A stretch of DNA of 64,000 nucleotides from positions 156,685-220,684 of the forward strand of contig CAVQVG010000002.1 of NCBI GenBank assembly GCA_963717125.1, given 5' to 3'. Source of the DNA: RYN-230 sp963717125 (GTDB lineage: Bacteria; Actinomycetota; Actinomycetes; Streptosporangiales; Streptosporangiaceae). Position numbers and translations under genes: made by a program. This document shows positions 17,179 to 25,400 of this stretch, piece by piece. The first letter of the stretch is position 1. Each line of letters begins with the position of its first letter. The notes beneath the pieces are model-generated. The model searched no databases and was not told the DNA's origin. It saw nothing but the letters and a program-made list of their open reading frames with translations.

Positions 17179-17984
17179 GGCTCGCTCCGGTCCGCGCCGG
17201 CCGCGCCATCGCCGGACCCGGCGGGCGATGCGTCCAGCGAGCCGCCGGCCAGCGCCGCGCTGACCTCGGACCCGAGGAAGACCTCGCGGACCGCGGGCTC
17301 CGCCAGCACGGTGTCCGGGTCGCCGTCGCCGACGAACTTGCCGCCGGACAGGCAGATCAGCCGCTGCACGCTGGCGGTCAGCGCGCGCACCACGTGCTCG
17401 ATCCAGATCACCGCGATCCCCTCGGCGTTGACGCCGCGGACGATCTCAACCAGTTCGGCGACCTCCGGGTCGGTGAGGCCGCCCGCCACCTCGTCCAGCA
17501 GCAGCAGCGTGGGCTGGGTGGCCAGCGCGCGGGCCAGTTCCAGCCGCTTGCGGTGCAGCAGGCCGAGCCGCTCGGCGGGCGCGTTGGCGTGGCCGGATAT
17601 GCCGGCCCGCTCCAGCGCCCCGACCGCGGCCGCGTAGCTGGCCCGGCGGCGCAGCCCGCCGCCCTGCTGGGCCGCGACGAGCAGGTTCTCGAACACGGTC
17701 ATGTCGCCGAACGGCCGCGGCACCTGGTAGGTACGGCCGATCCCCAGCTTGCACCGGGCAGCCGGGTCCAGCTTGGTGACCACGCGCCCGGCGAAGTGGA
17801 CCTCGCCCGCGCCCGGGGACAGGTCGCCGGAGATGAGGCCGAACAGGCTGGTCTTGCCAGCGCCGTTCGGCCCCACGATCCCGACCATGTCCCCGGGCCC
17901 GACGGCCAGCGACAGGTCTTCCGCGACGACGACCCGGCCGAACCGCTTCGTCACGTGCTCCAGGTCAAGCAGTGGGCTTGTCAT
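17175..17984 (-). CDS. livG: ABC importer ATPase, LivG type
   Basis: Second ATPase of the importer, 269 residues. Canonical Walker A GPNGAGKTSL near 36-45 and Walker B LLLLDEVAGGL, followed by the histidine of VIWIEHVV. The LivG-type insert between Walker A and the signature (ARCKLGIGRTYQVPRPFG) is present. The gene starts three bases after the binding-protein stop. Because LivF here has a damaged P-loop, this subunit may supply most of the ATPase activity. Confidence 0.93.
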   Translation of the reverse strand: MTSPLLDLEHVTKRFGRVVVAEDLSLAVGPGDMVGIVGPNGAGKTSLFGLISGDLSPGAGEVHFAGRVVTKLDPAARCKLGIGRTYQVPRPFGDMTVFENLLVAAQQGGGLRRRASYAAAVGALERAGISGHANAPAERLGLLHRKRLELARALATQPTLLLLDEVAGGLTDPEVAELVEIVRGVNAEGIAVIWIEHVVRALTASVQRLICLSGGKFVGDGDPDTVLAEPAVREVFLGSEVSAALAGGSLDASPAGSGDGAAGADRSEP

Positions 17985-17987
17985 CAG

Positions 17988-19343
17988 TTATGTGTTGGTC
18001 GGCTTCAGGTCCGCGGTGATCTTGGCGCCGGGCTGCAGCGAGTTGTCCACGACCTGCATCTCCACCGGGTACTTGGTGCCCTTCTGCCACTGCACGCCGA
18101 CCGGCGGGGTGATGGCCACGCCTGGCGCCGGGCCACCGGAGGCGAAGTTGAGCGGCCCGGCCAGCGCCTGGATGTTCACCTGGTGGATGGCGGCGGCCAC
18201 CTCGTTCTTGTCGTGCGGGTCGCTCACCTTGGTGAGGGCCGCGTGCGCGCTCTCGAACAGGCTGTAGTTGCTGATGTTGGAGTTCCACTGCCCCTTGGTC
18301 GTGGCCTCGAACTCGCTGGCCATCTGCTCGCAGGTCTCCCCGGTGAACGAGGACTTCCACGGCAGCGACGGCACCCACCAGGCGTCGGTGGCGACGTTGT
18401 AGGCCAGGCTGCCGAGCGCGTACGCGTCGGGCGGGAACAGCAGCACCTTGGCCACCGTGGCCAGCTTCGGCTTGAAGCCCTGCTGCACCGACTGCTTCCA
18501 CATGGTGGCGAAGTCGGGCGGCAGTGGCACGTTGGTGAAGAAGTCGGCGTTGGCCGACTTGAACTGGGAGATCATCGACGAGTAGTTGGTGGTCCCGTCC
18601 GGGTAGGCCGAGGACAGTACCATCTTGTAGCCCGCCGCCTTGGCGATCGGCGGGAACACCGCGCGGAACGCGTTGCCGTCCGAGTCGTTCGGGAACGCGG
18701 CCGCGACCACCTTGTCCGTGTGCAGCTGGGCGTGGATCCGGTCCCACATCGGGATGAAGCACTTGACCAGGTGCTCGGCGCCGAGGAAGTACATCACCAC
18801 GTACTTGGGCTTGAGCGTCGGCTTGGCCGGGTTGCCGCCCAGGTTGATGTACCAGGATTCCCACGGGATGTTGGCGCAGATGAGTGGCGTGCCCAGCGAC
18901 TCGGCCTGGCTGGCCACCGCGTTGACCGTCTCCGGCGTGGACGACGCGAGCAGCAGGTCGACGCCGTCGTTCAGGATGGCCGTCTTGGCCAGGTCGCCGG
19001 CCCGGGTCACGCTGGACTGGGAGTCGTAGGACTTGATCGTGACCGGGTAGGTCTTGCCGCCGATCTTGAACCCGTTCTTGTACGGGGTGGTCTGCTTGAT
19101 CTTTGAGATGACCCACGTGTCGGGCGCGCCGAACCCGGCCAGCGGGCCGGTCAGCGGGTGGATCCAGCCAAGCGTGATCGCCTTGGTGCTGCCCGAACTG
19201 GCGCCCTTGATCCCGGTACTGCAGGCCTCGAGCAGGCCGCCGCCGCCCACTACGGCCGCGCCGGCGCCGATCCCGCGCAGCACGCCACGCCGGCTGACGC
19301 CGGCCGGGCTGGTTCTACCGGACTGCACAGTCTGGTCGCTCAT
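17988..19343 (-). CDS. Tat-exported lipoprotein, substrate-binding protein of the importer
   Basis: Periplasmic-binding-protein-like (Peripla_BP_6 type) receptor of 451 residues. The N-terminus has a twin-arginine motif (SRRGVLRGIG), a glycine-rich hydrophobic stretch and a lipobox LLEAC, so it is probably a Tat lipoprotein anchored outside the cell. ITLGWIHPLTGPLAGFG starts the binding fold. Ligand unknown: the ABC genes are of the amino-acid/amide type, while the divergent isomerase gene suggests an organic or aromatic acid. First gene of the importer operon. Confidence 0.9.
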   Translation of the reverse strand: MSDQTVQSGRTSPAGVSRRGVLRGIGAGAAVVGGGGLLEACSTGIKGASSGSTKAITLGWIHPLTGPLAGFGAPDTWVISKIKQTTPYKNGFKIGGKTYPVTIKSYDSQSSVTRAGDLAKTAILNDGVDLLLASSTPETVNAVASQAESLGTPLICANIPWESWYINLGGNPAKPTLKPKYVVMYFLGAEHLVKCFIPMWDRIHAQLHTDKVVAAAFPNDSDGNAFRAVFPPIAKAAGYKMVLSSAYPDGTTNYSSMISQFKSANADFFTNVPLPPDFATMWKQSVQQGFKPKLATVAKVLLFPPDAYALGSLAYNVATDAWWVPSLPWKSSFTGETCEQMASEFEATTKGQWNSNISNYSLFESAHAALTKVSDPHDKNEVAAAIHQVNIQALAGPLNFASGGPAPGVAITPPVGVQWQKGTKYPVEMQVVDNSLQPGAKITADLKPTNT

Positions 19344-19878
19344 CTGTCATCGATCTCCTTGTGAGGTCTTTATCGCAGAGGTGAGCCCGCGCCGGTGGCA
19401 GTCACGCCCTCAGCGTCGGGCACGGCGGGACCAAGGCATTCTAGTGTGCGCTTAGCGTACGGCTATGCGCAATACGGATACACGCAAAGGAGAGATTTCC
19501 TCGGCACCACGAACGCGCCCGCTGCTGCGGCGGACGCCGATGAACACCGCCACCGGCCGCGGGCCATTGTGGACGCTTATTACCGCTTCTCCAGCCGGTC
19601 CGGTCATGGTGGCGGTGTGTTGCTGTGCATGTCCACCCTCCGCTGGCCCGGCGCTCACGCCGCGCTTCAGGGCGTAGGTCCCGACGGCCGAGAACCTAGA
19701 CTCTGTTCGCAGTAATGTCAACAATTTTGCCCCCGGAACGTCAGCAGGGATCGTTGACAATATCGATTGCACGGGGCTACTTTCGCGGTGGTACCCGTGC
19801 GTTACCCCTGGTGGTGCCGGGCCCGCCGCCCTGGGAAGGACAGATGAGGCTGTATCGGGACGTATCCGGGATGCTGAC
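19344..19878. promoter_or_regulatory. Divergent control region between importer and isomerase genes
   Basis: 535 bases without a convincing gene. On the plus strand TTGACA (19754-19759) and TACTTT (19778-19783) are 18 bases apart, a sigma-70-like promoter about 95 bases before the isomerase GTG. The -35 box lies inside GTTGACA (19753-19759), the inverted match of TGTCAAC near 19717, giving a spaced inverted repeat that could bind the GntR regulator encoded downstream. On the minus strand TAGAAT (complement of 19439-19444) is a possible -10 box for the importer. Promoter calls are by eye. Confidence 0.5.
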
Positions 19879-20733
19879 GTGAGGACCGGGCCCGGCATCC
19901 GCTGCATGATGATGCGCGGCGGCACGTCGAAGGGCCTCTACTTCCTGGCCACCGATCTGCCGCCGCAGCCGGAGCAGCGCGATGCCCTGCTGCTGCGGAT
20001 CATGGGCAGCGGTCACCCGCTGCAGATCGACGGGCTCGGCGGTGCTCACTCGCTGACCTCCAAGGTGGCGGTCGTGTCGCCGTCGGGCCGCGGCGACGCC
20101 GACATCGACTACCTGTTCCTTCAGCTCGGGGTGGACCAGGCCACCATCACCGACCGGCAGAACTGCGGGAACATCCTGGCTGGGGTCGGCCCGTTCGCGG
20201 TCGAGCGCGGTCTGATCGAGCCCGGCGGCGACGTGACCACGACCCGCATGCCGGTGGTCGTGGCCCGGGCCGCTGACCTGGGCATCACCGGTTACGAATC
20301 GCACGCCGAGCTGGCCGGGGACGCCGCGCTCCGGGACCGGGTCCAGGCCCTGCGGCTGGCGGCCGGCCAGCTGATGGGCCTGGGTGACGTCAGCCAGGCG
20401 TCGGTGCCCAAGACGACGCTGGTCAGCGCCCCCCGGGACGGTGGCACCATCTGCACCCGCACGTTCATCCCGGTTCGCCCGCACACCGCGATCGGCGTGC
20501 TCGGCGCGGTCAGCGCGGTCACCGCGCTGCTGCTGCCCGGCGCGGCCGGCGCGGAGCTCGCCGACCGGCCGGGGCCGGGGCAGCCGCTGGACGTCGAGCA
20601 TCCAACCGGGCACCTGCTGGTGGAAGCCGAACTGGACACCTCGCAGCGTCCGCCGCTGGTCCGTACGGCCGGCGTGGTGCGTACCGCACGCAAGCTGTTC
20701 GACGGAACCGTGTTCGCGAGCGGTCAGCCGTAG
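19879..20733 (+). CDS. GalD/PrpF-family isomerase, internally shortened
   Basis: Resembles 4-oxalomesaconate tautomerase (GalD) and PrpF isomerases, which have a diaminopimelate-epimerase fold. Visible motifs: MMMRGGTSKGLYFLA near residues 10-24, DGLGGAHSLTSKVA, the NCGNILAGVGPFA block near 95-107, GLGDVSQASVPK and VRTARKLFDGTV near the end. At 284 residues it is shorter than the usual 350-390: the part normally between the end of the first domain (VERGLI) and MPVV is missing, about 65 residues by memory of the family. Function may be altered. GTG start. Confidence 0.75.
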   Translation: MRTGPGIRCMMMRGGTSKGLYFLATDLPPQPEQRDALLLRIMGSGHPLQIDGLGGAHSLTSKVAVVSPSGRGDADIDYLFLQLGVDQATITDRQNCGNILAGVGPFAVERGLIEPGGDVTTTRMPVVVARAADLGITGYESHAELAGDAALRDRVQALRLAAGQLMGLGDVSQASVPKTTLVSAPRDGGTICTRTFIPVRPHTAIGVLGAVSAVTALLLPGAAGAELADRPGPGQPLDVEHPTGHLLVEAELDTSQRPPLVRTAGVVRTARKLFDGTVFASGQP

Positions 20734-20738
20734 TACAA

Positions 20739-20774
20739 CCCTCTCCCGCGCCGCGGTCGCGGCGTGGCGGAGGG
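20739..20774 (+). terminator. Hairpin between isomerase and GntR genes
   Basis: Outer arms CCCTC/GAGGG and inner arms CGCGCCGCG/CGCGGCGTG around a two-base loop form a GC-rich imperfect hairpin six bases after the isomerase stop. It leaves room for a separate GntR gene ribosome site (GGGAAGGAG) before 20811. Confidence 0.45.
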
Positions 20775-20810
20775 GGAACTGCCCGCGGCCCAGGGGGAAG
20801 GAGTGGCACA

Positions 20811-21461
20811 GTGCCGGAGGACTCCAAGCCGGCGGTTACCGAAGCGCTGCGCGCCGCGATTATCGCGGGCGAATACGCGCCGAAGCAGCGCCTGGTCGAG
20901 ATCGACCTGTGCGAACGGTTCGGCACATCACGTTTTATCCTCCGCTCCGCCCTGCAGGAATTGGCCGCGCAGGGCCTGGTCGAATTCCAGCGGAACCGGG
21001 GCGCCCGGGTGCGCGAGGTATCGCTGTCCGAGGCCATCGAGATCACCGAGGTCCGAATCCTGCTGGAAGGCCTGCTCGCCGCCCGCGCCGCGGACCGGGT
21101 CAGCAAATCGGACATAGCCATGCTGCGCAAGCTGACCAGAGACATGCGCACCGCGGTGGAGAAATCGGAGCTGCTGACCTACAGCGACCTGAACGCCCGG
21201 CTGCACGGGGCGATCCGGGACATCGGCGCCCACGAAACGGCCGCCCGGCTGCTCCGCCAACTGCGTGATCAGACGGTCCGCCACCAATTCTCGCTGTCGC
21301 TGGTGCCGGGCCGGCCGACGGTGTCGCTACCGCAGCATGAGGCGATCGTCGCGGCCATCATCGCCCGCGACCCCGGTGCGGCCGAGCAGGCGATGTGGGG
21401 TCATCTGCGGAGCGTCATCGAGGCGTTCCGCGCGCTTTCCGCCGCCGCCAGGCCCCGGTGA
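20811..21461 (+). CDS. GntR-family regulator with FCD domain
   Basis: 216 residues, GTG start after GGGAAGGAG. Residues 8-65 form the winged helix (VTEALRAAIIAGEYAPKQRL, then LCERFGTSRFILRSALQEL and a GLVEF wing). The C-terminal all-helical FCD domain has the metal-site histidine pattern LNARLHGAI, PQHEAIVAAI and MWGHLRSV. FCD regulators usually respond to small organic acids. Placed beside the isomerase and importer, it probably controls them, with the paired GTTGACA/TGTCAAC half-sites at 19717-19759 as the candidate operator. Confidence 0.88.
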   Translation: MPEDSKPAVTEALRAAIIAGEYAPKQRLVEIDLCERFGTSRFILRSALQELAAQGLVEFQRNRGARVREVSLSEAIEITEVRILLEGLLAARAADRVSKSDIAMLRKLTRDMRTAVEKSELLTYSDLNARLHGAIRDIGAHETAARLLRQLRDQTVRHQFSLSLVPGRPTVSLPQHEAIVAAIIARDPGAAEQAMWGHLRSVIEAFRALSAAARPR

Positions 21462-21558
21462 CCCCTGAAGGCGGCAACCAAGCAGGCCTGCCGATAGCGT
21501 CGCCTCGGGACTGACCTTGGTGAGCGGGGTGGCCAGGGCGGCCCTTGGGTGAGATTAT

Positions 21559-21915
21559 GTGGCTATGAGCAGCGACAACGAGAGTCCGGTCGGCCGGCTG
21601 GTCGCTGCCTGGGAGGCCGCTGCTGGCATCGCGGCCGAGTGGGCGCAACGGACCGCCGCGGTGACGGCCGAGTCGTTCCGGAAATTCACCAGCGACCCGG
21701 ACATCCGCGCGGCGATGGCGGCCTGGCGGGTGGTGTTCGTCTGGGAGCGGATGGAGTGCGAGTGCGCCTGCGAGACCGCGCACCCGGATGACGTGGCGGT
21801 TTGCGATCGGCGGGCGGTGATCACCCGCCGGGTGAGCACCAAGTCCGGTCCGGTGGACGTCCCGCTCTGCGCACCCTGCGCGGTGGCCCAGGGCGTCGCC
21901 GAGATGCCCCGCTAG
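21559..21915 (+). CDS. Small cysteine-rich protein, unrecognised
   Basis: 118 residues (116 if the ATG at 21565 is used). The N-terminal half is helical and Ala-rich (LVAAWEAAAGIAAEWAQRT). The C-terminal half has cysteines in CECACETAHPDD, a later CDRR, and LCAPCAVAQG, a spacing that could hold one zinc ion. No signal peptide or membrane segment. Codon use matches its neighbours. It sits 50 bases upstream of the MinD-like ATPase and may be transcribed with it. I do not recognise the family. Confidence 0.6.
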   Translation: MAMSSDNESPVGRLVAAWEAAAGIAAEWAQRTAAVTAESFRKFTSDPDIRAAMAAWRVVFVWERMECECACETAHPDDVAVCDRRAVITRRVSTKSGPVDVPLCAPCAVAQGVAEMPR

Positions 21916-21965
21916 CCCGGCCGGGTAGCCTGACCGCACGAGCACCCGGACTCTGGAAGGATGCG

Positions 21966-23255
21966 ATGTCCCAGTTCCCAGACGAGCTGGGGACCTGGTG
22001 GAGCGACTTTCCGGGCAGCGATAGAGCTACCTGGCTGACGCCGGCCACGTCTCAGCTCGGTGCTTTCGCACCGGCCCAGGATGGGGTGAGAGGGGCCATT
22101 TCGAAGCGGGCCCTCAAGCGTGGGGTGGTGATTCCCCCGGGCAAGCGGGAGCGCGCGCGGCGGGAGGCCTCAGCCGAGTGGCGGCGGCAGAGCATCGCCG
22201 CGATCCGCGCCCCGGCGCTCAAGTCGGGTGTGATCACGCTGGGTTCTGGGTTCGGCGGCACCGGCAAGACGGACGCGGCGGTCACGCTGGCCGCCATCTA
22301 CGCCGCGGCGCGGCCCGCCGACCGGGTCATCCTGGCCGACAGCAACGACGACATGCCGCACGGGTACATCCGGCTCGGCGGCGTCCCGGTGGAAGCGCTG
22401 CCGAAGGACCAGCGGACGCTGTCGATCCGGGGCTTCTATCACGCCTGCACCGAAGGCAGCATCAAGGTCTACGCCGATCTGCGGGACGCGGTGGCCTGGC
22501 TGCAGGGGGTGGCCGTGATCCGCGGCGACACCGCCGACGAGTGCATCGGCGTCGAGTTCGGCGAGCAGGAGTACCAGACCGTCCTGGAGTTCCTGCAGTG
22601 CATGTCCAACATCGTGATCAACGACGGCGGCACCGGGCTGTTCGCCAAGCTCCAGGTGGGCACGCTGCTGCACGGCGACAAGTACGTCTTCGTGACCGAG
22701 GCCTCGCAGCTCGGTTTCTGGTCCATCGGCCAGGTGTTCAGCCGGTACCGGAACTATGAAGGGGAGCGGGACCGGCCGCTGTCCGAGCGCGAGCGCACCC
22801 ATCTCAACCTGCTGATGGACGAGGCCACCATCGTCGTGGACAAGTTCATCGAGACCGACCCGGAGCAGGCCCGCTGGTTCGCCCGCATCCGTGAGGCGCA
22901 CGAGGGCACCCAGGTGTCCGTGGTCGCCTCCCCGTGGGACCAGGCCCTGGCCAACCGGGTGCCACTGGACCTGGGCGCGGTCGCCCCGGACACGCTGGAC
23001 GCCAAGCTGGCCATGGCCGAGGTGGTGCTCCGCGGCGTGGACCGGGCCAACCGCCGCCGCCTCGGCCTGCCCGAGGAGGAGGACGAGGCGGCCGGCTACC
23101 GGCCCGCCGCGCCCGCCGAGCCGCCGCGCTGGTACTCCCAGCCCGCCTCGCCCCGCCCGGTGGCCGTGTCCCCGGAACTGCCCGAGGACGATGCGCACCC
23201 GGCCGAGTTCGGGCCCGCCGACGTACCGCCTGCCGATGCACCGCCTGCCGACTAA
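21966..23255 (+). CDS. MinD/EspI-like P-loop ATPase, C-terminal tail cut by a frameshift
   Basis: 429 residues from the ATG at 21966. The P-loop is GSGFGGTGKTDAAV near residue 96, of the MinD/ParA type but without the signature lysine before GG. It is followed by VILADSNDD and a helical domain including LNLLMDEATIVVDKF. The overall look is that of the MinD-like ATPases accompanying actinobacterial type VII secretion genes. The reading frame stops inside a 15-bp repeat array because repeat unit 3 (23250-23263) has only 14 bases. Restoring one base would extend the protein to 498 residues, ending at 23461 with WPFRGPA. Confidence 0.75.
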   Translation: MSQFPDELGTWWSDFPGSDRATWLTPATSQLGAFAPAQDGVRGAISKRALKRGVVIPPGKRERARREASAEWRRQSIAAIRAPALKSGVITLGSGFGGTGKTDAAVTLAAIYAAARPADRVILADSNDDMPHGYIRLGGVPVEALPKDQRTLSIRGFYHACTEGSIKVYADLRDAVAWLQGVAVIRGDTADECIGVEFGEQEYQTVLEFLQCMSNIVINDGGTGLFAKLQVGTLLHGDKYVFVTEASQLGFWSIGQVFSRYRNYEGERDRPLSERERTHLNLLMDEATIVVDKFIETDPEQARWFARIREAHEGTQVSVVASPWDQALANRVPLDLGAVAPDTLDAKLAMAEVVLRGVDRANRRRLGLPEEEDEAAGYRPAAPAEPPRWYSQPASPRPVAVSPELPEDDAHPAEFGPADVPPADAPPAD

Positions 23256-23413
23256 CGCCGGCCCACGTAACGCCGGCCGACCTGGCGCCGGCCGACCTGG
23301 GGCCGGCCGACCTGGCGCCGGCCGACGTAACGCCTGCCGACGTGGCGCCTGCCGACCTGGCGCCGGCCCACGTAACGCCTGCCGACGTGGCGCCGGCCGA
23401 CGCGGCGCCGGCC
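23220..23413 (+). repeat. Thirteen 15-bp tandem repeats coding PAD-type pentapeptides
   Basis: Units such as GACCTGGCGCCGGCC and GACGTAACGCCTGCC run head to tail. Twelve units have 15 bases and the third (23250-23263) has 14. In one frame they encode repeats of the form D-V/L-A/T-P-A. The ATPase enters the array in that frame and leaves it at the short unit, which creates its TAA stop. The open frame then continues one base out of phase to 23461. Confidence 0.9.
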
Positions 23414-23487
23414 GGTGTGCAGGCGGACCGGGCCGACTGGCCGTTCCGCGGACCCGCCTAGCCGGCCGCCCGCCCGGGTGCGCGACC

Positions 23488-24747
23488 ATGGGCGGGATGA
23501 GAGTCTTAATCGTGGCGGTGGGATCGCGGGGCGACGTGGCCCCGTTCACCGGGCTGGCGACGGCGCTGAACGCCGCCGGGCACACCACGGTGATCGCCGG
23601 CTACGAGATGTTCGCCGGCCTGGTCAAGGGCTGCGGGCTGGAGTTCCGCGCGCTGCCCGGTGACCCGCGGATGCTGGCCGCCGCGCGCTGGCAGCGCGGC
23701 GGCACCGGGCCGTTAGGCGCCGCCCGGCTCATCCGGCTGATCGCCGACCACATGCGGGAACTGCACGCGGGCATGCTCGCCGCGGCCCGCCAGGACACCG
23801 ACGTGCTGCTGCCGGCCGGGCTGAGCTACGCCGGCGGCTACCACATCGCCGAGGCGCTCGGCCTGCCCAGCATGTCGCTGCAACTGGCGCCGGTCGCCCC
23901 GACCCGCGACTTCCCGCCGTCCATCGTGACCGCGCGGTCACTGGGCCGCTGGGGCAACCTGGCCGCCGGGCACGCCCTGGTCCTGCTGGGCGCGCCCACG
24001 CTGGCCGGGCCGGTCCGCGAGCTCCGGGCCGAGCTGGGGCTGCCCCGGATCAGCGCCCGGCAGGCGATATACGGCCGGATGAACGACCCGGCCTGGCCGG
24101 TCTTCCATGGCTTCAGCCCCGCCGTCGTGCCGCGGCCCGCCGACTGGCGGCCCGGGGCCGAAGTGGTCGGCTACTGGTGGCCGGCCCGCCCGCAAGGCTG
24201 GCGCCCGCCCCCGGAGCTGGAGACGTTTCTGAACGCCGGCCCGGCGCCGGTGTTCGTCGGCTTCGGCAGCATGTCGCCGGATGACGCAGACCGGGTGGCC
24301 GGTGTGGCCACGGCCGCCGCGCGGCAGGCGGGGGTGCGCCTGGTGCTGCAGGCGGGCCGGGCCGGGCTGGCGCTGGCCGGCCCGGCTGGCCCGGCCGGCG
24401 ACTCGATCGCTATCGGCGACGTCCCGCACGACTGGCTGTTCCCGCAGACGGCGGCCGTCGTGCACCACGCGGGCGCGGGCACCACCGGCGCCGGGCTGCG
24501 GGCGGGTGTGCCGGCCGTCACCGTGCCGATGATCGGTGATCAGCCGTTCTGGGCGGCCCGGATCGCCGCCCTGGGCGCGGGACCGCCGCCGATCCGGTAC
24601 CGGCGGCTTTCCGTCCCGGTGCTCACCGCCGCCATCCAGGACGCGGTCACCCGGCCGTCCTACCGCGCCCGGGCCCAGTCCCTGGCCGCCCAGTTGGCCC
24701 GCGAAGACGCCGCCGCCCCGGTCCTGGCCGCGCTCGCCCGGCTGTAA
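23488..24747 (+). CDS. GT1-family (MGT-type) glycosyltransferase
   Basis: 419 residues from ATG 23488 (416 from ATG 23497). Two Rossmann domains: the N-terminus MRVLIVAVGSRGDVAPFTGL is typical of sterol/macrolide/glycopeptide glucosyltransferases, and the nucleotide-sugar block is VVHHAGAGTTGAGLRAGVP followed by IGDQPFWAARI. The catalytic histidine region is less clear. No signal peptide, so it acts in the cytoplasm on a small hydrophobic acceptor or lipid. Its neighbours give no pathway. It ends at the strong hairpin 24751-24802. Confidence 0.88.
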   Translation: MGGMRVLIVAVGSRGDVAPFTGLATALNAAGHTTVIAGYEMFAGLVKGCGLEFRALPGDPRMLAAARWQRGGTGPLGAARLIRLIADHMRELHAGMLAAARQDTDVLLPAGLSYAGGYHIAEALGLPSMSLQLAPVAPTRDFPPSIVTARSLGRWGNLAAGHALVLLGAPTLAGPVRELRAELGLPRISARQAIYGRMNDPAWPVFHGFSPAVVPRPADWRPGAEVVGYWWPARPQGWRPPPELETFLNAGPAPVFVGFGSMSPDDADRVAGVATAAARQAGVRLVLQAGRAGLALAGPAGPAGDSIAIGDVPHDWLFPQTAAVVHHAGAGTTGAGLRAGVPAVTVPMIGDQPFWAARIAALGAGPPPIRYRRLSVPVLTAAIQDAVTRPSYRARAQSLAAQLAREDAAAPVLAALARL

Positions 24748-24750
24748 CCC

Positions 24751-24802
24751 ATCAGCGCGGTGCATTGTGCCCCGCGGGTAAGGCACAATGCACCGCGCTG
24801 AT
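24751..24802. terminator. Bidirectional hairpin (copy 1 of a covarying pair)
   Basis: A perfect 21-bp stem with a 10-base loop CCGCGGGTAA lies between convergent genes (glycosyltransferase +, small membrane protein -). The stem core GCGGTGCATTGTGCC closely matches the hairpin at 38981-39000/40685-40704 (GCGGTGGATTGTGCC). The two differences in the left arm are matched by compensating changes in the right arm, so pairing is kept. Confidence 0.85.
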
Positions 24803-24817
24803 GATTTGCGCCTGCGG

Positions 24818-25042
24818 CTAGCGGCGGCGGCCCCAGACGAAGTAGACGATGGGTGCGATCCCGGCCGAGTTGAGGATCGAGACGGCCGGGACCCAGGCCC
24901 ACTTCGGGCCCCGGATCTGGCTCGCCGGGCGCCGCTTGATGTCGATCAGCGCCGCCGCCTTCAGGCTGGCCTCCACCACGGCGGCGCCGATGAGCAGCCG
25001 CTGGTTCCGCTTGCTGAGATTGCTCCACTTGGCGCCGGCCAC
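24818..25042 (-). CDS. Small membrane protein resembling PLDc_N domains
   Basis: 74 residues: a basic N-terminus (MAGAKWSNLSKRNQRLLIG), one hydrophobic segment, then RGPKWAWVPAVSILNSAGIA and an ending PIVYFVWGRRR. The pattern RGPKW...N..GxxPIxYFxxGR is that of the phospholipase D-nuclease N-terminal (PLDc_N)-type two-helix membrane module, found as stand-alone proteins in actinobacteria. Role unknown. It ends at the bidirectional hairpin. Confidence 0.75.
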   Translation of the reverse strand: MAGAKWSNLSKRNQRLLIGAAVVEASLKAAALIDIKRRPASQIRGPKWAWVPAVSILNSAGIAPIVYFVWGRRR

Positions 25043-25106
25043 GACACGCTCCGAATAGCTGGCTGGGACTCCCGTTGGCCTGCACTGTACCCGGGGCTGG
25101 GCCGGG

Positions 25107-25400
25107 CTACTGCTCCCGGTCGCGGCGCAGCCGCTCGAGCACCTCGGCCGGGCTTTCCGTGGTGACCCGGATCATCGCCCGCACCGCGTCGGCCAGCGGG
25201 ATCCGCGGCACGTCCAGCTCGATCGCGGCGGAATGCGTCCACATGGTCAGCTCGCGGTACAGCTCTGGGCTCAGGTCGAGGGTGATCCGGACCGGCTTGG
25301 ACCGGATCGCTGTCTTGCCGGCCGGCCCGGCGTCGGGCTCCGTGCGCCGGGTGGCGGCCGCCGCCATTTGTGCTTTGCGCCGTTCCCGCTCCGTTGTCAT
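25107..25400 (-). CDS. Small basic protein downstream of ParA, ribbon-helix-helix-like
   Basis: 97 residues from the ATG at 25400, which overlaps the parA stop (ATGA), so the two are translationally coupled. A basic N-terminal half (ERERRKAQMAAAATRR) is followed by KPVRITLDLSPELYRELTMW, the usual start of a ribbon-helix-helix DNA-binding unit, then helices to residue 97. ParA partners of this type bind centromere-like DNA. The identification as a partition partner rests on context. Confidence 0.65.
   Translation of the reverse strand: MTTERERRKAQMAAAATRRTEPDAGPAGKTAIRSKPVRITLDLSPELYRELTMWTHSAAIELDVPRIPLADAVRAMIRVTTESPAEVLERLRRDREQ

Noticed and set aside
19452..19925. Minus-strand 157-codon and plus-strand 70-codon frames in the importer/isomerase gap
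   Set aside because: No ribosome site, odd composition, and the region contains promoter-like boxes instead.
23220..23413. CRISPR array
   Set aside because: The 15-bp units are directly adjacent with no unique spacers and they code for a pentapeptide repeat. No cas genes or repeat-spacer pattern occur in the window.
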